A DNA stretch of 64,000 nucleotides from positions 124,001-188,000 of the forward strand of contig JADJJH010000003.1 of the NCBI GenBank assembly GCA_016706595.1, in the 5' to 3' direction. The notes beneath the pieces were generated by a model. That model saw nothing but the letters and a program-made list of their open reading frames with translations. It was not told where the DNA came from and did no database searches. Below are positions 37,453-46,726 of the stretch, piece after piece; position 1 is the stretch's first letter; the number at the start of each line of letters is the position of its first letter. Both the position numbers and the translations under genes were made by a program. Source of the stretch: Bacteroidota bacterium (GTDB taxonomy: Bacteria; Bacteroidota; Bacteroidia; Chitinophagales; Chitinophagaceae).

Positions 37453-37586
37453 TGACATCACTTAAAAACTCTTATGCTTCGTTACTCGGATTTTGCCAAG
37501 CCTTTATTTACGCTGGTAAACGCTTCCGATAGCTATCGGAATCGCAAAACCCGAAAGCCTCACCTAAGAGGTTTTAAGAGATGTCA
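37453..37586. repeat. Nested inverted-repeat element (MITE- or cruciform-like)
   Basis: Three nested palindromes share one centre. Outer arms of 22 bp (37453-37474 with 37565-37586) match at 20 of 22 positions. Inner arms are TCGGATTTTGC (37486-37496) and GCAAAACCCGA (37544-37554). The centre holds an 18-bp perfect palindrome TTCCGATAGCTATCGGAA (37524-37541). It begins 2 bp after the DUF6048 gene's stop. No frame within it is coding. Confidence 0.8.
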
Positions 37587-37620
37587 TAGCTTCGTATAAA
37601 TTTGTAAGCTGAGATGTATT

Positions 37621-37736
37621 GCGGCAATCCCGTGCGAAAGGGACAACGTAAAGCTCGCAGCAAGGCGCTTCGGCCTGTGAGGACTTGCAGTGAAAAGCCT
37701 ACCTGTTCGGCAGACAGGCGTGAGTGCCGCCCAAAT
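37621..37736 (-). repeat. GC-rich dispersed repeat with multiple hairpins
   Basis: A GC island: CCCGTGCGAAAGGG, GAAGCGCC-type hairpins (GGCGCTTCGGCC), then GGACTTGCAGTGAAAAGCC, then CCTGTTCGGCAGACAGG. Read on the minus strand, TTTTCACTGCAAGTCC combines the two conserved blocks seen separately in the 24325 element (TTGCAAGTCC and TTTTCACT). It is probably a relative of that family, rearranged. Non-coding. Confidence 0.6.
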
Positions 37737-37788
37737 CATTTGCTTTATTATCTTGATTAAGTAACCTTTGTCTAATAATTATTTTTTT

Positions 37789-39801
37789 ATGAACCAACTT
37801 GCCGGTGAAACTTCACCTTACTTATTACAACATGCTAATAATCCTGTGCATTGGATGCCTTGGAGCGATGCTGCATTTCAATTAGCTGAAGAGCAACAAA
37901 AACCTATCTTATTGAGCATTGGATATTCTTCGTGTCATTGGTGTCATGTGATGGCGCATGAAAGTTTTGAAGATGAAACTACGGCTTCGTTGATGAACAA
38001 TTTGTTTATCAATATAAAAGTTGATCGTGAAGAATATCCGGATATCGATCATATGTATATGGACGCTGTACAAGCCATGACTGGCAGCGGGGGCTGGCCC
38101 TTACATGTTTTTTTAACCGCCGATAAAAAACCATTTTATGGAGGCACTTATTTTCCAAAAGAACGAATGCATGGTCGCGCTTCATGGAAAGAAACCTTGA
38201 TACAAGTGTCGCAATTTTTTACCCAAAATAAAGATGAAGTTGCCATACAAGCCGATAAGTTGGTACATCACTTGCAGAATCAATCAAGAGTAGTATCTAC
38301 TGAACTTGCTAATGATTTGGCCGAGGATGAACGCCTTGCGGTTTGTAAAGTATTGAAAAACAAAATCATGGCAAATGCCGATACAAAAGAAGGAGGTTTT
38401 GGTATGGCTCCTAAATTCCCTTCAACATTTAGTATTAAATTTTTATTAGATCATTCAGTTTTATTTGAAGATAAAATCAGTTTAAAACAAGCATTGCTTT
38501 CGCTTGATAAAATGCGAATGGGTGGCCTATTCGATCAGTTGGGCGGTGGATTTAGTAGATATAGTACAGATGCAAATTGGTTAGCTCCTCATTTCGAAAA
38601 GATGTTATACGATAATGCGTTGCTAATTGAGGTGTATGCGGTTGCATTTGCAATCACAAAAAATGAAATTTACAAAACGGTTATTCATAATACGCTGCAA
38701 TGGCTAACACGCGAAATGATGGCTACAAACTATGGTTTTTATTCGGCACAGGATGCAGATAGTGAAGGCATTGAAGGGAAATATTATACCTGGACTAGCG
38801 ATGAATTGAAAAAAGAATTAGGTATTGATTATGATGAATTTGCAAAATACTATGGTGTTGAAGAGCATGGTTATTGGGAGCATACTAATATTTTACATCT
38901 GAACCCAAAGACTAGTGATGAATGCAAGGAAGATTTTTTTGATAAACTGCCAAGGTTGAATGCAAGATTATTGGAACTTAGGTCGCTTAGAATAAAACCA
39001 CTTACCGATGATAAAATTTTATTAGGTTGGAATGCCCTCATGAATAAAGCTTTAGTGAACGCTTATTTATATACTGGTGAAGTAAACTATCTTGATCTTG
39101 CCGAAAAAAATATGCATTTTATTTTAGAAAACATGCGCAGTGATGCTACCTTATTTTATCATGTATGTAAAAATGGAGAATGTAAAATAGCAGCCTATCT
39201 TGATGATTTGGTTTATTTAGCAGAGGCGTTTATTGAGCTCGGTAATGCCAAAGCCAATACTAGGTATTATGAAGAGGCGAAGGAAATTGTTGAGTTTATC
39301 CAAACCCATTTTTCGAATAAGGAAGGCTCATTTTTTCATTACACTCACAAAGATTTCCAGCAAGTAAGCATCAATAAAACAGATATCTATGATGGCGCCT
39401 TACCATCGGCAAATGCAGTGCTATGTAGGGTGTACCGAAAATTGGGGGTCATTTTTCACCGTGATCAATTTATAGAACAATCAAATCATATGCTGCAATC
39501 GGCTGCATCATTTAGTCATGCCTACCCAACTTCATTCGCAGTTTGGTGTGCCGAATGGCAGGTGAAAGCAAACTATTGCAAAGAAGTAAGTATTATTGGC
39601 AAGGATGCTGAAAAATATTATGCCGAATTAAATACGAAAAGATATATACCTAACGTTAGCTATATAGTTTCGATAAACGAAAACACAATCGAAAGTTTAC
39701 AGGGGAAGCAAATTATGGGGGAAACATTAATTTACATCTGCAAAAATTTTACTTGTCTTGCACCATTCAAAGACGTAAACAATGCATTGACCGAAATTTA
39801 G
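37789..39801 (+). CDS. Thioredoxin-domain protein, YyaL/SSP411 (DUF255) family
   Basis: A 670-residue cytosolic protein. ATG 37789 gives the family N-terminus MNQLAGETSPYLLQHANNPVHW. The thioredoxin-like domain has SSCHWCHVMAHESF, with active-site CHWC, then GGWPLHVFLTPD-like GGWPLHVFLTADKKP. The remainder is an (alpha/alpha)6 barrel as in glycan epimerases: GGLFDQLGGGFSRYS, HFEKMLYDNALL and DADSEG are conserved. Length is normal. Substrate unknown. It stands alone between the repeat-filled gap and gldK. Confidence 0.92.
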   Translation: MNQLAGETSPYLLQHANNPVHWMPWSDAAFQLAEEQQKPILLSIGYSSCHWCHVMAHESFEDETTASLMNNLFINIKVDREEYPDIDHMYMDAVQAMTGSGGWPLHVFLTADKKPFYGGTYFPKERMHGRASWKETLIQVSQFFTQNKDEVAIQADKLVHHLQNQSRVVSTELANDLAEDERLAVCKVLKNKIMANADTKEGGFGMAPKFPSTFSIKFLLDHSVLFEDKISLKQALLSLDKMRMGGLFDQLGGGFSRYSTDANWLAPHFEKMLYDNALLIEVYAVAFAITKNEIYKTVIHNTLQWLTREMMATNYGFYSAQDADSEGIEGKYYTWTSDELKKELGIDYDEFAKYYGVEEHGYWEHTNILHLNPKTSDECKEDFFDKLPRLNARLLELRSLRIKPLTDDKILLGWNALMNKALVNAYLYTGEVNYLDLAEKNMHFILENMRSDATLFYHVCKNGECKIAAYLDDLVYLAEAFIELGNAKANTRYYEEAKEIVEFIQTHFSNKEGSFFHYTHKDFQQVSINKTDIYDGALPSANAVLCRVYRKLGVIFHRDQFIEQSNHMLQSAASFSHAYPTSFAVWCAEWQVKANYCKEVSIIGKDAEKYYAELNTKRYIPNVSYIVSINENTIESLQGKQIMGETLIYICKNFTCLAPFKDVNNALTEI

Positions 39802-39981
39802 AATCTTACATTATGATGTTTGCCTTAAAAGGGTTTGATTTGGTTATTGAAAGTGGTGGAATGATGAAATTTAGCTTGGTCGTATGACATATTTTTCTGA
39901 ATTCCAAATATTGAGAAGTAAATAAAATAATTTTGAAATTTTGTACGAGATTTAAAATATCATATATATATTGTGCCTGTA

Positions 39982-40013
39982 TTTGGATTAACATATATTT
40001 ATTAATACTTTTG
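39982..40013 (+). promoter_or_regulatory. Bacteroidota-type promoter for the gldKLMN operon
   Basis: TTTG (39982-39985) and TACTTTTG (40006-40013) are separated by 20 bp and match the -33/-7 consensus TTTG/TAnnTTTG. The -7 box ends 28 bp before the gldK ATG. No other promoter-like pair is seen between gldK and gldN. Confidence 0.7.
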
Positions 40014-40041
40014 CTTTCTTGTATAAAATAATAAACGGACT

Positions 40042-41325
40042 ATGATGAAACAACTTTCGTTAAGAATATTAGCTTTAGGAATCATTATTACAGCATGGGG
40101 CTGTGGTGGTGGCGGGCCTCAAGGTCAAGTGGTTGGTACTACTGTAAGAGTAAATACTGCTACACCTACGCCTGTTGGAATGACTTGGGTACCTTCGGGT
40201 GTAATGCACATGGGTGCAAGTGATCAGGATGTTCGCAGTGCCAATGATGTAAAAAACAGAACAGTTCAAATGGTTGGGTTTTACATGGATGCTCATGAAA
40301 TTACCAATGCTGAATATCGTCAGTTTGTTGATTGGGTGCGTGATTCAACAGCACATACATTAATAGGAAATCTTAAGGATAATGACGATGGTTCTCAATC
40401 TGTAGATTGGAAAAAGAAAATCAAATGGACTTCAGAAGAAACACAAGATGCGATGGCAGCCTATTATATACAGGCTTCTGAAAGCATTTGGGGCAAAAAA
40501 GAATTCGATAACCAAAAGTTGAAATATTCTTATGAAGCCTATGATTATGATGCCATGGCAAGATCTTATTCTCAAGGTCAAACTCAAGCTCGTTCTTCTT
40601 TCTTAACAAAATACGATCCTATCATCTATCCTGATACAACGGTTTGGATGAAAATGTTCTCATATTCGTACAACGAACCTATTACCCACCAGTATTTCTG
40701 GTTCCCTTCTTTTAATTATTATCCTTTAGTAGGTGTAAATTGGTATCAAGCAAATGCATTCTCACATTGGAGAACAAAATATTGGAGAGCGTATCGCGAT
40801 TCTAAGAAAATGTACCTTGAAGGAGAATTCCGTTTACCTAGTGAAGAGCAATGGGAATGGGCAGCACGTGGTGGCAGAACACAATCGCCGTATCCATGGG
40901 GCGGTCCGTATGTAGTAAATAAAAAAGGATGTTACTTAGCGAATTTCAAACCTAATCGTGGGAATTATAGTGCCGATGGTGGTTTATATACCGTACCGGT
41001 GAATTCATATCATCCTAATGATTATGGTTTATATAATATGAGTGGTAATGTTGCTGAATGGACTTCATCACCTTACCAAACAAATACTTACGATAATATT
41101 GCTGATATGTCGCCTGCAATGAAAATGCGTTTCAAGGATTCAGATCCAACTTGGTGGAAGCGTAAAGTAATTCGCGGTGGTAGCTGGAAGGATGTAGTTG
41201 GTTTTATACAAGTAAGTTCACGTGATTACGAATTTGCTGATACTGCCAAAGCATTTATCGGATTCAGAAATATAGTTGAATATATTGCTCCGGCCTTAAC
41301 AAACCGCAGACCGGCAAGAAGATAG
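40042..41325 (+). CDS. gldK: T9SS/gliding lipoprotein GldK (PorK)
   Basis: A 427-residue outer-membrane lipoprotein. With GldN it forms the periplasmic ring of the type IX secretion system. The signal peptide ends at lipobox AWGC (about C21). The body is an SUMF1/formylglycine-generating-enzyme-like domain (MTWVPSGVMHMG, EITNAEYRQFVDW, RLPSEEQWEWAARGG, NMSGNVAEWTSS, VIRGGSWKD). GldK-type proteins use this fold structurally. It is the first gene of gldKLMN, 62 bp upstream of gldL, with its own promoter. Confidence 0.96.
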   Translation: MMKQLSLRILALGIIITAWGCGGGGPQGQVVGTTVRVNTATPTPVGMTWVPSGVMHMGASDQDVRSANDVKNRTVQMVGFYMDAHEITNAEYRQFVDWVRDSTAHTLIGNLKDNDDGSQSVDWKKKIKWTSEETQDAMAAYYIQASESIWGKKEFDNQKLKYSYEAYDYDAMARSYSQGQTQARSSFLTKYDPIIYPDTTVWMKMFSYSYNEPITHQYFWFPSFNYYPLVGVNWYQANAFSHWRTKYWRAYRDSKKMYLEGEFRLPSEEQWEWAARGGRTQSPYPWGGPYVVNKKGCYLANFKPNRGNYSADGGLYTVPVNSYHPNDYGLYNMSGNVAEWTSSPYQTNTYDNIADMSPAMKMRFKDSDPTWWKRKVIRGGSWKDVVGFIQVSSRDYEFADTAKAFIGFRNIVEYIAPALTNRRPARR

Positions 41326-41387
41326 TAGCAAAGAACATAGTGCAGCATATAATTTTAATTTTTTAAATAAATAACAAACATTACATC

Positions 41388-42227
41388 ATGAGATCAATAT
41401 CCTTATTTGTAGAAACTAAGCTAGGGAAGTACATCAAGAATCTTATTATTGGTTTAGGCGCTTCAATTGTACTAATTGGTGCCCTCGCCAAACTTCAACA
41501 CTGGTCATGGGCTGGACCTGCCCTTATTGTAGGGATGAGCGTTGAGGCTTTTATCTTTGCCTTGCTTGGTATTTTACCTCCACATAAGGATTATTATTGG
41601 GAAAGATATTACCCTGGATTGGATGAAAACCCCCATATCGAAGCTTATAAGAAAGGTGTGAAGTTTCAACCTACTCCTATCGGTGGTATTGGTGGAGGCG
41701 GTAACTCTTCTGCAACCGCATCATTAGATAAAATGTTGGAGGATGCGAACATGAATCCAGCAAACTTGAAGCGACTCAACGATAATTTTGTGAAGTTCGG
41801 AGAAACGGTAAATCAAGTGAAAGATATTACGCATGTAACCGCTGCCACCAATGACTATGCTGCAAAAGCTAAAGAAGCCACTACAGCGCTAGGACAAATG
41901 AAAGATACTTTCTTAGGTGCTACAGCAACTTTAAATTCTTTCAATAATGCGGCCGATGAAACATCTAAATTTCATAATCAAGTAACTACCTTGACTAAAA
42001 ATCTTGGTTCATTAAATCAGATTTATGAAGTTGAATTACAAGATGCAAATAACCACTTGAAAGCAATGAATAAATTCTATAGTAATTTAGTAAATGCTTC
42101 GGATGCAATGCAAAACAGCGCTGATGATGCAAATAAAGCGAAGGAGCAAATTGGATTATTGGCTAAAAACTTAGGAACATTAAACCAAGTTTATGGCAAT
42201 ATGCTAAGTGCTATGCAAGGTCGCTAA
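41388..42227 (+). CDS. gldL: T9SS inner-membrane motor protein GldL (PorL)
   Basis: A 279-residue inner-membrane protein. With GldM it forms the proton-driven motor that powers T9SS secretion and gliding. Two transmembrane helices lie at about 17-35 and 44-63, joined by the conserved KLQHWSWAGPAL; the acidic residue in GMSVEAFIF within the second helix is the family's key proton-path glutamate. The rest is a cytoplasmic helical/coiled-coil region with a duplicated LTKNLGSLNQIYE / LAKNLGTLNQVYG segment. Positioned between gldK and gldM. Confidence 0.96.
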   Translation: MRSISLFVETKLGKYIKNLIIGLGASIVLIGALAKLQHWSWAGPALIVGMSVEAFIFALLGILPPHKDYYWERYYPGLDENPHIEAYKKGVKFQPTPIGGIGGGGNSSATASLDKMLEDANMNPANLKRLNDNFVKFGETVNQVKDITHVTAATNDYAAKAKEATTALGQMKDTFLGATATLNSFNNAADETSKFHNQVTTLTKNLGSLNQIYEVELQDANNHLKAMNKFYSNLVNASDAMQNSADDANKAKEQIGLLAKNLGTLNQVYGNMLSAMQGR

Positions 42228-42287
42228 TATGGGCTTAGCATAAGTTTGATTGAAATAATAATTATTAAAAGAAAATATTCATAAAGA

Positions 42288-43922
42288 ATGTCTTTACCTA
42301 AAGAACCGAGGCAGTTAATGATAAACCTGATGTATCTGGTTTTAACTGCACTTTTGGCCATGAATGTGTCGAGTGAAATCTTGAATGCCTTTACCATTGT
42401 TGATAATAGTATCAATCAATCAAGTAAAAATATTGCAAGCAAGAGTAGCGCAACGATAGTAAACTTCAAAGATGCCTTAGAAGATAAAAAAATTATTTCC
42501 GATCCTGTAAAATTTCAGAAAGTACAAGCCTGTTTAGCCTTAGCTCAACAAGCTATTGTATTAAGAAATGATATGGAGAAGGATTTAATTGCTTATAAAA
42601 ATTTAATCATCGACCGTGCCGGTGGAATTGATCCGGAGAGCCCTACGGGTGAAATTGTTCGTCGTGATGATTTAGATGCAGCAACTTTTGTGATGATTGA
42701 ATCAGACGGACCTAAAAAAGGCCCTGAGATGAAAGCAAAGCTTGAAAAGTTTAAAACAGCAGTAGCAGCATTAGTTCCATTGGGAGATGAGAATCTTGTT
42801 CCTTCAGCAAAGAATGATACTGTTGAGAAGAGATTACCATTAAACTTTGATGTTTTAAAGAGCGAGGAAAATGTAAATAACGACTGGAGTTACGGAAATT
42901 TCCATATGGTACCTGCAGTGGGTGCAATTACCATCATCGATAAGTATATTAATGACGTGCGTAATTCAGAATCAATAGTAATGGATGAATTATGGGCCAA
43001 GGCATTTGGTGAAAAACGTCGTCAAGAGCAAGTATTTACCAAGTATGATGTGTTGGTTTCACCATCTAGTAATTATTTATTACCTGGTGAAAAGTATACA
43101 GCTACCATTATGGTTGGTGCGTATAACGATAAAATTGGCAACTTAGTGATTAATGTAAATGGCAGTCCACGACCAATTAAGGATGGTGTTGCCACATTTG
43201 AAACGGTTGCAAGTGGAAAAGGTGAACAAACTATTAATGTTTCGGCATCATATACTGATCCTAATGATGGAATTAGTAAATCAATACCTTCAAAGCCTTT
43301 TAAGTATTATGTAGGAGAAGCACAAGCTACTATCTCACTTGATAAAATGAATGTATTTTATATTGGGGTTGATAACCCAATTACGCTATCGGCCTCTGGT
43401 GTACCTGCAGGTAGCTTAAGTTTTAATGCAGAGAATTGTACCTTAACAAAGGCTGATGGTGTTAATAAATACATGGTTCGTGTAACTGCACCGGGAAAGG
43501 CAAAAATTACCCTTTCAGGTAAATTAAGTGATGGTCAAACAAAAACTTTCGGTACCTATGAATATCGTATCAAACGTATTCCTGATCCAATTCCTGTAAT
43601 TGCAGGCAAAAGAGGAGGTACTATTTCAGCAAGTGAACTAAGTGTACAAGAAGCCATTTTCGCCAAATTAGAGAACTTCGATTTTGATGTAAAATTTGTC
43701 GTTACTTCATTTGAATTAGGAATTCAAAAGAAAAGAGCAGATTATATGACCGCTTCATCAAATACACAGTATCTTACAGGTCCAAATGCAGTTAAGTCTG
43801 TTGCGGATATTGTAGAAAGAGTAAAAATAGGTGATAGAATTTATTTTGAAAATATCAAAGCGGTAGGTCCTGATAAAATAACCCGTCCGATTGGTTCTGT
43901 TAACTTTATCATTAATAATTAA
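42288..43922 (+). CDS. gldM: T9SS motor/periplasmic shaft protein GldM (PorM)
   Basis: A 544-residue protein with one N-terminal transmembrane helix (MINLMYLVLTALLAMNVS), the partner of GldL. A long periplasmic part spans the periplasm to contact the GldK/GldN ring. It begins with the family motif SLPKEPRQLMINLMYLVLTALL and then has several beta domains (PSSNYLLPGEKYTATIMVGAY, FKYYVGEAQATISLDKMNVFYIG). Length is close to that of characterised GldM. It is 60 bp after gldL and 22 bp before gldN. Confidence 0.97.
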   Translation: MSLPKEPRQLMINLMYLVLTALLAMNVSSEILNAFTIVDNSINQSSKNIASKSSATIVNFKDALEDKKIISDPVKFQKVQACLALAQQAIVLRNDMEKDLIAYKNLIIDRAGGIDPESPTGEIVRRDDLDAATFVMIESDGPKKGPEMKAKLEKFKTAVAALVPLGDENLVPSAKNDTVEKRLPLNFDVLKSEENVNNDWSYGNFHMVPAVGAITIIDKYINDVRNSESIVMDELWAKAFGEKRRQEQVFTKYDVLVSPSSNYLLPGEKYTATIMVGAYNDKIGNLVINVNGSPRPIKDGVATFETVASGKGEQTINVSASYTDPNDGISKSIPSKPFKYYVGEAQATISLDKMNVFYIGVDNPITLSASGVPAGSLSFNAENCTLTKADGVNKYMVRVTAPGKAKITLSGKLSDGQTKTFGTYEYRIKRIPDPIPVIAGKRGGTISASELSVQEAIFAKLENFDFDVKFVVTSFELGIQKKRADYMTASSNTQYLTGPNAVKSVADIVERVKIGDRIYFENIKAVGPDKITRPIGSVNFIINN

Positions 43923-43944
43923 AACACACATAAACTTCTGAACT

Positions 43945-44862
43945 ATGGGAGTACTTCATAAAACTAAATTATTACTTGCCGGCGCAATTTTAACTGCCGG
44001 TGCAGCATTTGCGCAACCAGGTGGACAACCTACTGTTGGTGTGGGTGACCCAAATACAACCACCGCAGGCGGATATGTAAATGGCACCTGGAAACCTTCA
44101 TTACGAAGAGATGGTGCGATTGATATTGTAGAGCATAATCACTTTTTAACACCTCATCAAGCTATTCGAGAAGCCGATGTATTGTGGAAGAAGAGAATTT
44201 GGATGGAGGTTGATACCCGTCAAAAGCAAAACTTAGCTTTCCGTTACCCGGGTGATGAAGAAAGCGGAGGTGGTATGTATATCGAGATTTTGATTGACGC
44301 AATCAAAAAAGGAAAAGTAACCGCATTTAGTGATGATCGTTTTACATCTCAAATGACTGCTGATGATGTTTTACGTTTATTAGCTGCGCCTCCTGATACT
44401 GCCTACAAGGAAAGAGTGGATGGTACCACTGAAATGATTATTGTTAAGCACGACTGGAATCCTGAACAAATTACTAAGTACAGAATGAAAGAAGATGTGA
44501 TTTTCGATAAAAATATCGGGCGTATGGTTCATCGTATCATTGGTATCGCACCTTATAAAGATATCATGAACGAAGATGGAAGTTATCGCGCTTCAACACC
44601 TTTATTTTGGTTAGCTTATGAAGATGTTCGTCCAATTAACGTAAAGTACGAAGTGTATAATCCTGAAAATGATGTATATCGTATTACTTGGGATGATTTC
44701 TTTGAAAAACGTTTATTTGCTTCTTATATCTTGAAATCTACATTCGATAATGTTTTGCAAGATGATATTGGTGCTCGTAAATCGGGTATTGATAAATTGT
44801 ACGAATCAGATGCATTGAAAGAAAAAATATTTAATAAAGAGCACGATTTGTGGGTTTACTAA
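43945..44862 (+). CDS. gldN: T9SS ring protein GldN (PorN)
   Basis: A 305-residue periplasmic protein with signal peptide MGVLHKTKLLLAGAILTAGAAFAQ. The family core is clear: EADVLWKKRIWMEVDTRQKQN, a middle with ITKYRMKEDVIFDKNIGRMVHRIIGIAP, and PLFWLAYEDVRP. It binds GldK to make the outer-membrane-associated ring. Last gene of the operon, with a terminator 20 bp after its stop. Confidence 0.97.
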   Translation: MGVLHKTKLLLAGAILTAGAAFAQPGGQPTVGVGDPNTTTAGGYVNGTWKPSLRRDGAIDIVEHNHFLTPHQAIREADVLWKKRIWMEVDTRQKQNLAFRYPGDEESGGGMYIEILIDAIKKGKVTAFSDDRFTSQMTADDVLRLLAAPPDTAYKERVDGTTEMIIVKHDWNPEQITKYRMKEDVIFDKNIGRMVHRIIGIAPYKDIMNEDGSYRASTPLFWLAYEDVRPINVKYEVYNPENDVYRITWDDFFEKRLFASYILKSTFDNVLQDDIGARKSGIDKLYESDALKEKIFNKEHDLWVY

Positions 44863-44881
44863 AATTAGCATTCAACATAGT

Positions 44882-44912
44882 AAAAAACCATCCGTAATTG
44901 GGTGGTTTTTTT
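44882..44912 (+). terminator. Intrinsic terminator of the gldKLMN operon
   Basis: Stem AAAAAACCATCC (44882-44893) with GGGTGGTTTTTT (44900-44911), loop GTAATT, a single T-G wobble, and a T-run. The A-rich left arm means it could also act on the opposite strand. Confidence 0.88.
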
Positions 44913-45275
44913 ATTATATGGTTAGGATTTGGTTTAAAACCCTAATTCTTATTGCGTGGCAAAATGCATTTTTTGATAATTGCTACAATCGATCTGGAGA
45001 TTCTTTGAATTCAAGTAACTAAAATTAGAGTTCTTTAGGTATCAAGCATTCACTGGCAAAAAGCTGCAGTCTAGAATGCTATTCTAAGTCTCAATTAAAA
45101 ATCGGAAGTTTCTGAGGGATCTGGGAATGCCTTTTTTGAGTTATGTTCATGTTGAATTTATACCGATATCTGTAGTAAACCAAAAATTTAGTTTAAACAG
45201 CTATCTAATCAGTATGATCCACTGTAAGATTTTTATAGCAGTTTGGGCTATCAAAAAAATCACATGGGTATTACT
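44913..45275. other. Intergenic AT-rich region, no gene seen
   Basis: No open frame with coding character and no recognised site. It separates the gldKLMN terminator from the repeat at 45276-45424. Confidence 0.5.
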
Positions 45276-45424
45276 GCTGCGTAAGGGATAATAGTGAAAC
45301 TCTCCCGACACTTCGGCCGGGACAGTCCAAGGACTTGTTGCGGATGAGCCCGACCCCGAAGTAGCCCAAGTTGAATTTTCATTGATTTGCACTACCATAT
45401 CGGGGCGCTTTCAGGGATACGCCC
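45276..45424 (-). repeat. Dispersed two-hairpin repeat, full-length copy
   Basis: Read on the minus strand: GGGCGTATCCCTGAAAGCGCCCC, a variable AT-rich block, GGGCTACTTCGGGGTCGGGC, TCATCCGCAACAAGTCC, a hairpin (CCCGGCCGAAGTGTCGGG), then TTTCACTATTATCCCTTACGC. The same order of conserved blocks occurs on the plus strand at 51713-51853, and the second half at 24325-24403. The hairpin cores differ between copies. It lies 20 bp past the 3' end of the glycosyltransferase. Confidence 0.8.
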
Positions 45425-45443
45425 TAATAGACTTAACGTAATG

Positions 45444-46181
45444 CTAGTAAAGTTTGCTTTTTAATAAGCCCCACTTATGAAATCGGTGTACCAGCGAAAC
45501 ACGTAAAACGCCCATACCATATTGTGCACTTCGGCGGAAATTGATGCTGGAAGCTTCTTCGAAGTATTTGGTTGGACAAGTAATCTCAGCAATTTCGTAA
45601 CCCTTCATGAATATTTGCGAAAGCATTTCATTATCAAATACAAAGTCGTCGTTGTTGATATTGTAATTAATAGATTGTAAAACTTCTTTTGAAAATGCAC
45701 GATAGCCAGTGTGATATTCACTTAGTTTTTGTCCGATTAAAATATTTTCGGTTAAGGTAAGCCAGCGATTAAACACATATTTATAATAAGGCATGCCACC
45801 TTTAAGGGCGCCTTTTCCTAAAATGCGCGAGCCAAGTACCACATGGTATAATTCGTTGGCTATGATATGGCACATTGATGGAATGAGTAAGGGCGTATAT
45901 TGATAATCGGGATGTAACATCACTACAATATCGGCGTTCAGTTCAAGGGCTTTGTTGTAGCAACTTTTTTGGTTTCCCCCATAACCTTTGTTTTTATCGT
46001 GACGAATAATATGTTTAATACCTAATTGTTTAGCTACTTCGATGGTATTGTCTTTACTTACATCATCCACCAATACCACATCATCCACAATATCAAAAGG
46101 AATTTCTTTATAGGTTCTTTCGAGTGTTTTGGCTGCATTATAAGCAGGTAAAACAATCACGATTTTTTTATTATTTAGCAT
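45444..46181 (-). CDS. Glycosyltransferase family 2
   Basis: A 245-residue GT-A enzyme. It starts KKIVIVLPAYNAAKTLERT, with nucleotide-binding LVDDVSKDNT and metal-binding region MLHPDYQYTP (D92). The segment YHTGYRAFSKEVL is typical of DPM/undecaprenyl-phosphate sugar synthase-like members. There is no membrane helix. It differs from the GT2 at 382-1098 in most positions. Probable role in lipid-linked or surface sugar synthesis; donor and acceptor unknown. It lies 25 bp downstream of the PaaI thioesterase on the same strand. Confidence 0.9.
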   Translation of the reverse strand: MLNNKKIVIVLPAYNAAKTLERTYKEIPFDIVDDVVLVDDVSKDNTIEVAKQLGIKHIIRHDKNKGYGGNQKSCYNKALELNADIVVMLHPDYQYTPLLIPSMCHIIANELYHVVLGSRILGKGALKGGMPYYKYVFNRWLTLTENILIGQKLSEYHTGYRAFSKEVLQSINYNINNDDFVFDNEMLSQIFMKGYEIAEITCPTKYFEEASSINFRRSAQYGMGVLRVSLVHRFHKWGLLKSKLY

Positions 46182-46206
46182 ACGTGTCGCAAGATAAAAA
46201 AAATGT

Positions 46207-46665
46207 TCATGAAATGTTGGGTGTCAGATTGAAAATTTTAGAACCTGTATTCATTAAATTGGTTGTGGCATGAGCAATTAAACGATTTTCGGTATCGAAC
46301 ATAAAGCATTCAACATTCGCCATTCGTTTACCACTTCGCAAAACTTTTGCCTGTACTCGCATATCGGAGCCTGAAGGCACAGCATATAAATAATCGACAT
46401 GCAAATTAATAGTTGTATAAAAAGTTTCATGGCCAAGGGTATAAAAGCACAACCCTAATAATTCATCGGCGATGAGTGCTATCAGGCCTCCATGCAAATT
46501 TTCGGAAGGGTTAGTAAATTCTTCACGCACATGAATAGAAGCTTCAATTTCACCTTCTTCTATTTTTATTAATTTATAGTTGAGCCATTTGCCTGCTTTT
46601 GATAAGGTATCTTTGAAATGTTGACCTTCAAGCGCTTTAAGTTTACGATAATTTTCGTTTTTCAT
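46207..46665 (-). CDS. PaaI-family hotdog thioesterase
   Basis: A 152-residue acyl-CoA thioesterase of the hotdog fold. ATG 46665 is chosen over longer frames that would cover the oxyR leader. The catalytic region is NPSENLHGGLIALIADELLG, followed by strands TTINLHVDYLYAV and MRVQAKVLRSGKRMANVEC. Substrate unknown; phenylacetate genes are absent. It ends in TGA, the only intact gene I found here that does so. It is divergent from oxyR with a 61-bp shared upstream region. Confidence 0.88.
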   Translation of the reverse strand: MKNENYRKLKALEGQHFKDTLSKAGKWLNYKLIKIEEGEIEASIHVREEFTNPSENLHGGLIALIADELLGLCFYTLGHETFYTTINLHVDYLYAVPSGSDMRVQAKVLRSGKRMANVECFMFDTENRLIAHATTNLMNTGSKIFNLTPNIS

Positions 46666-46726
46666 ATTGTTATGTGAGCAAAAGTATTGTATAAGTTGTA
46701 ATTTAGACCTCTTAAAAAATACAAAG

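Noticed and set aside
38000..39800. Reading the YyaL-type gene as a cellobiose epimerase
   Set aside because: The N-terminal CHWC thioredoxin-like domain and overall length fit the DUF255/SSP411 family instead.
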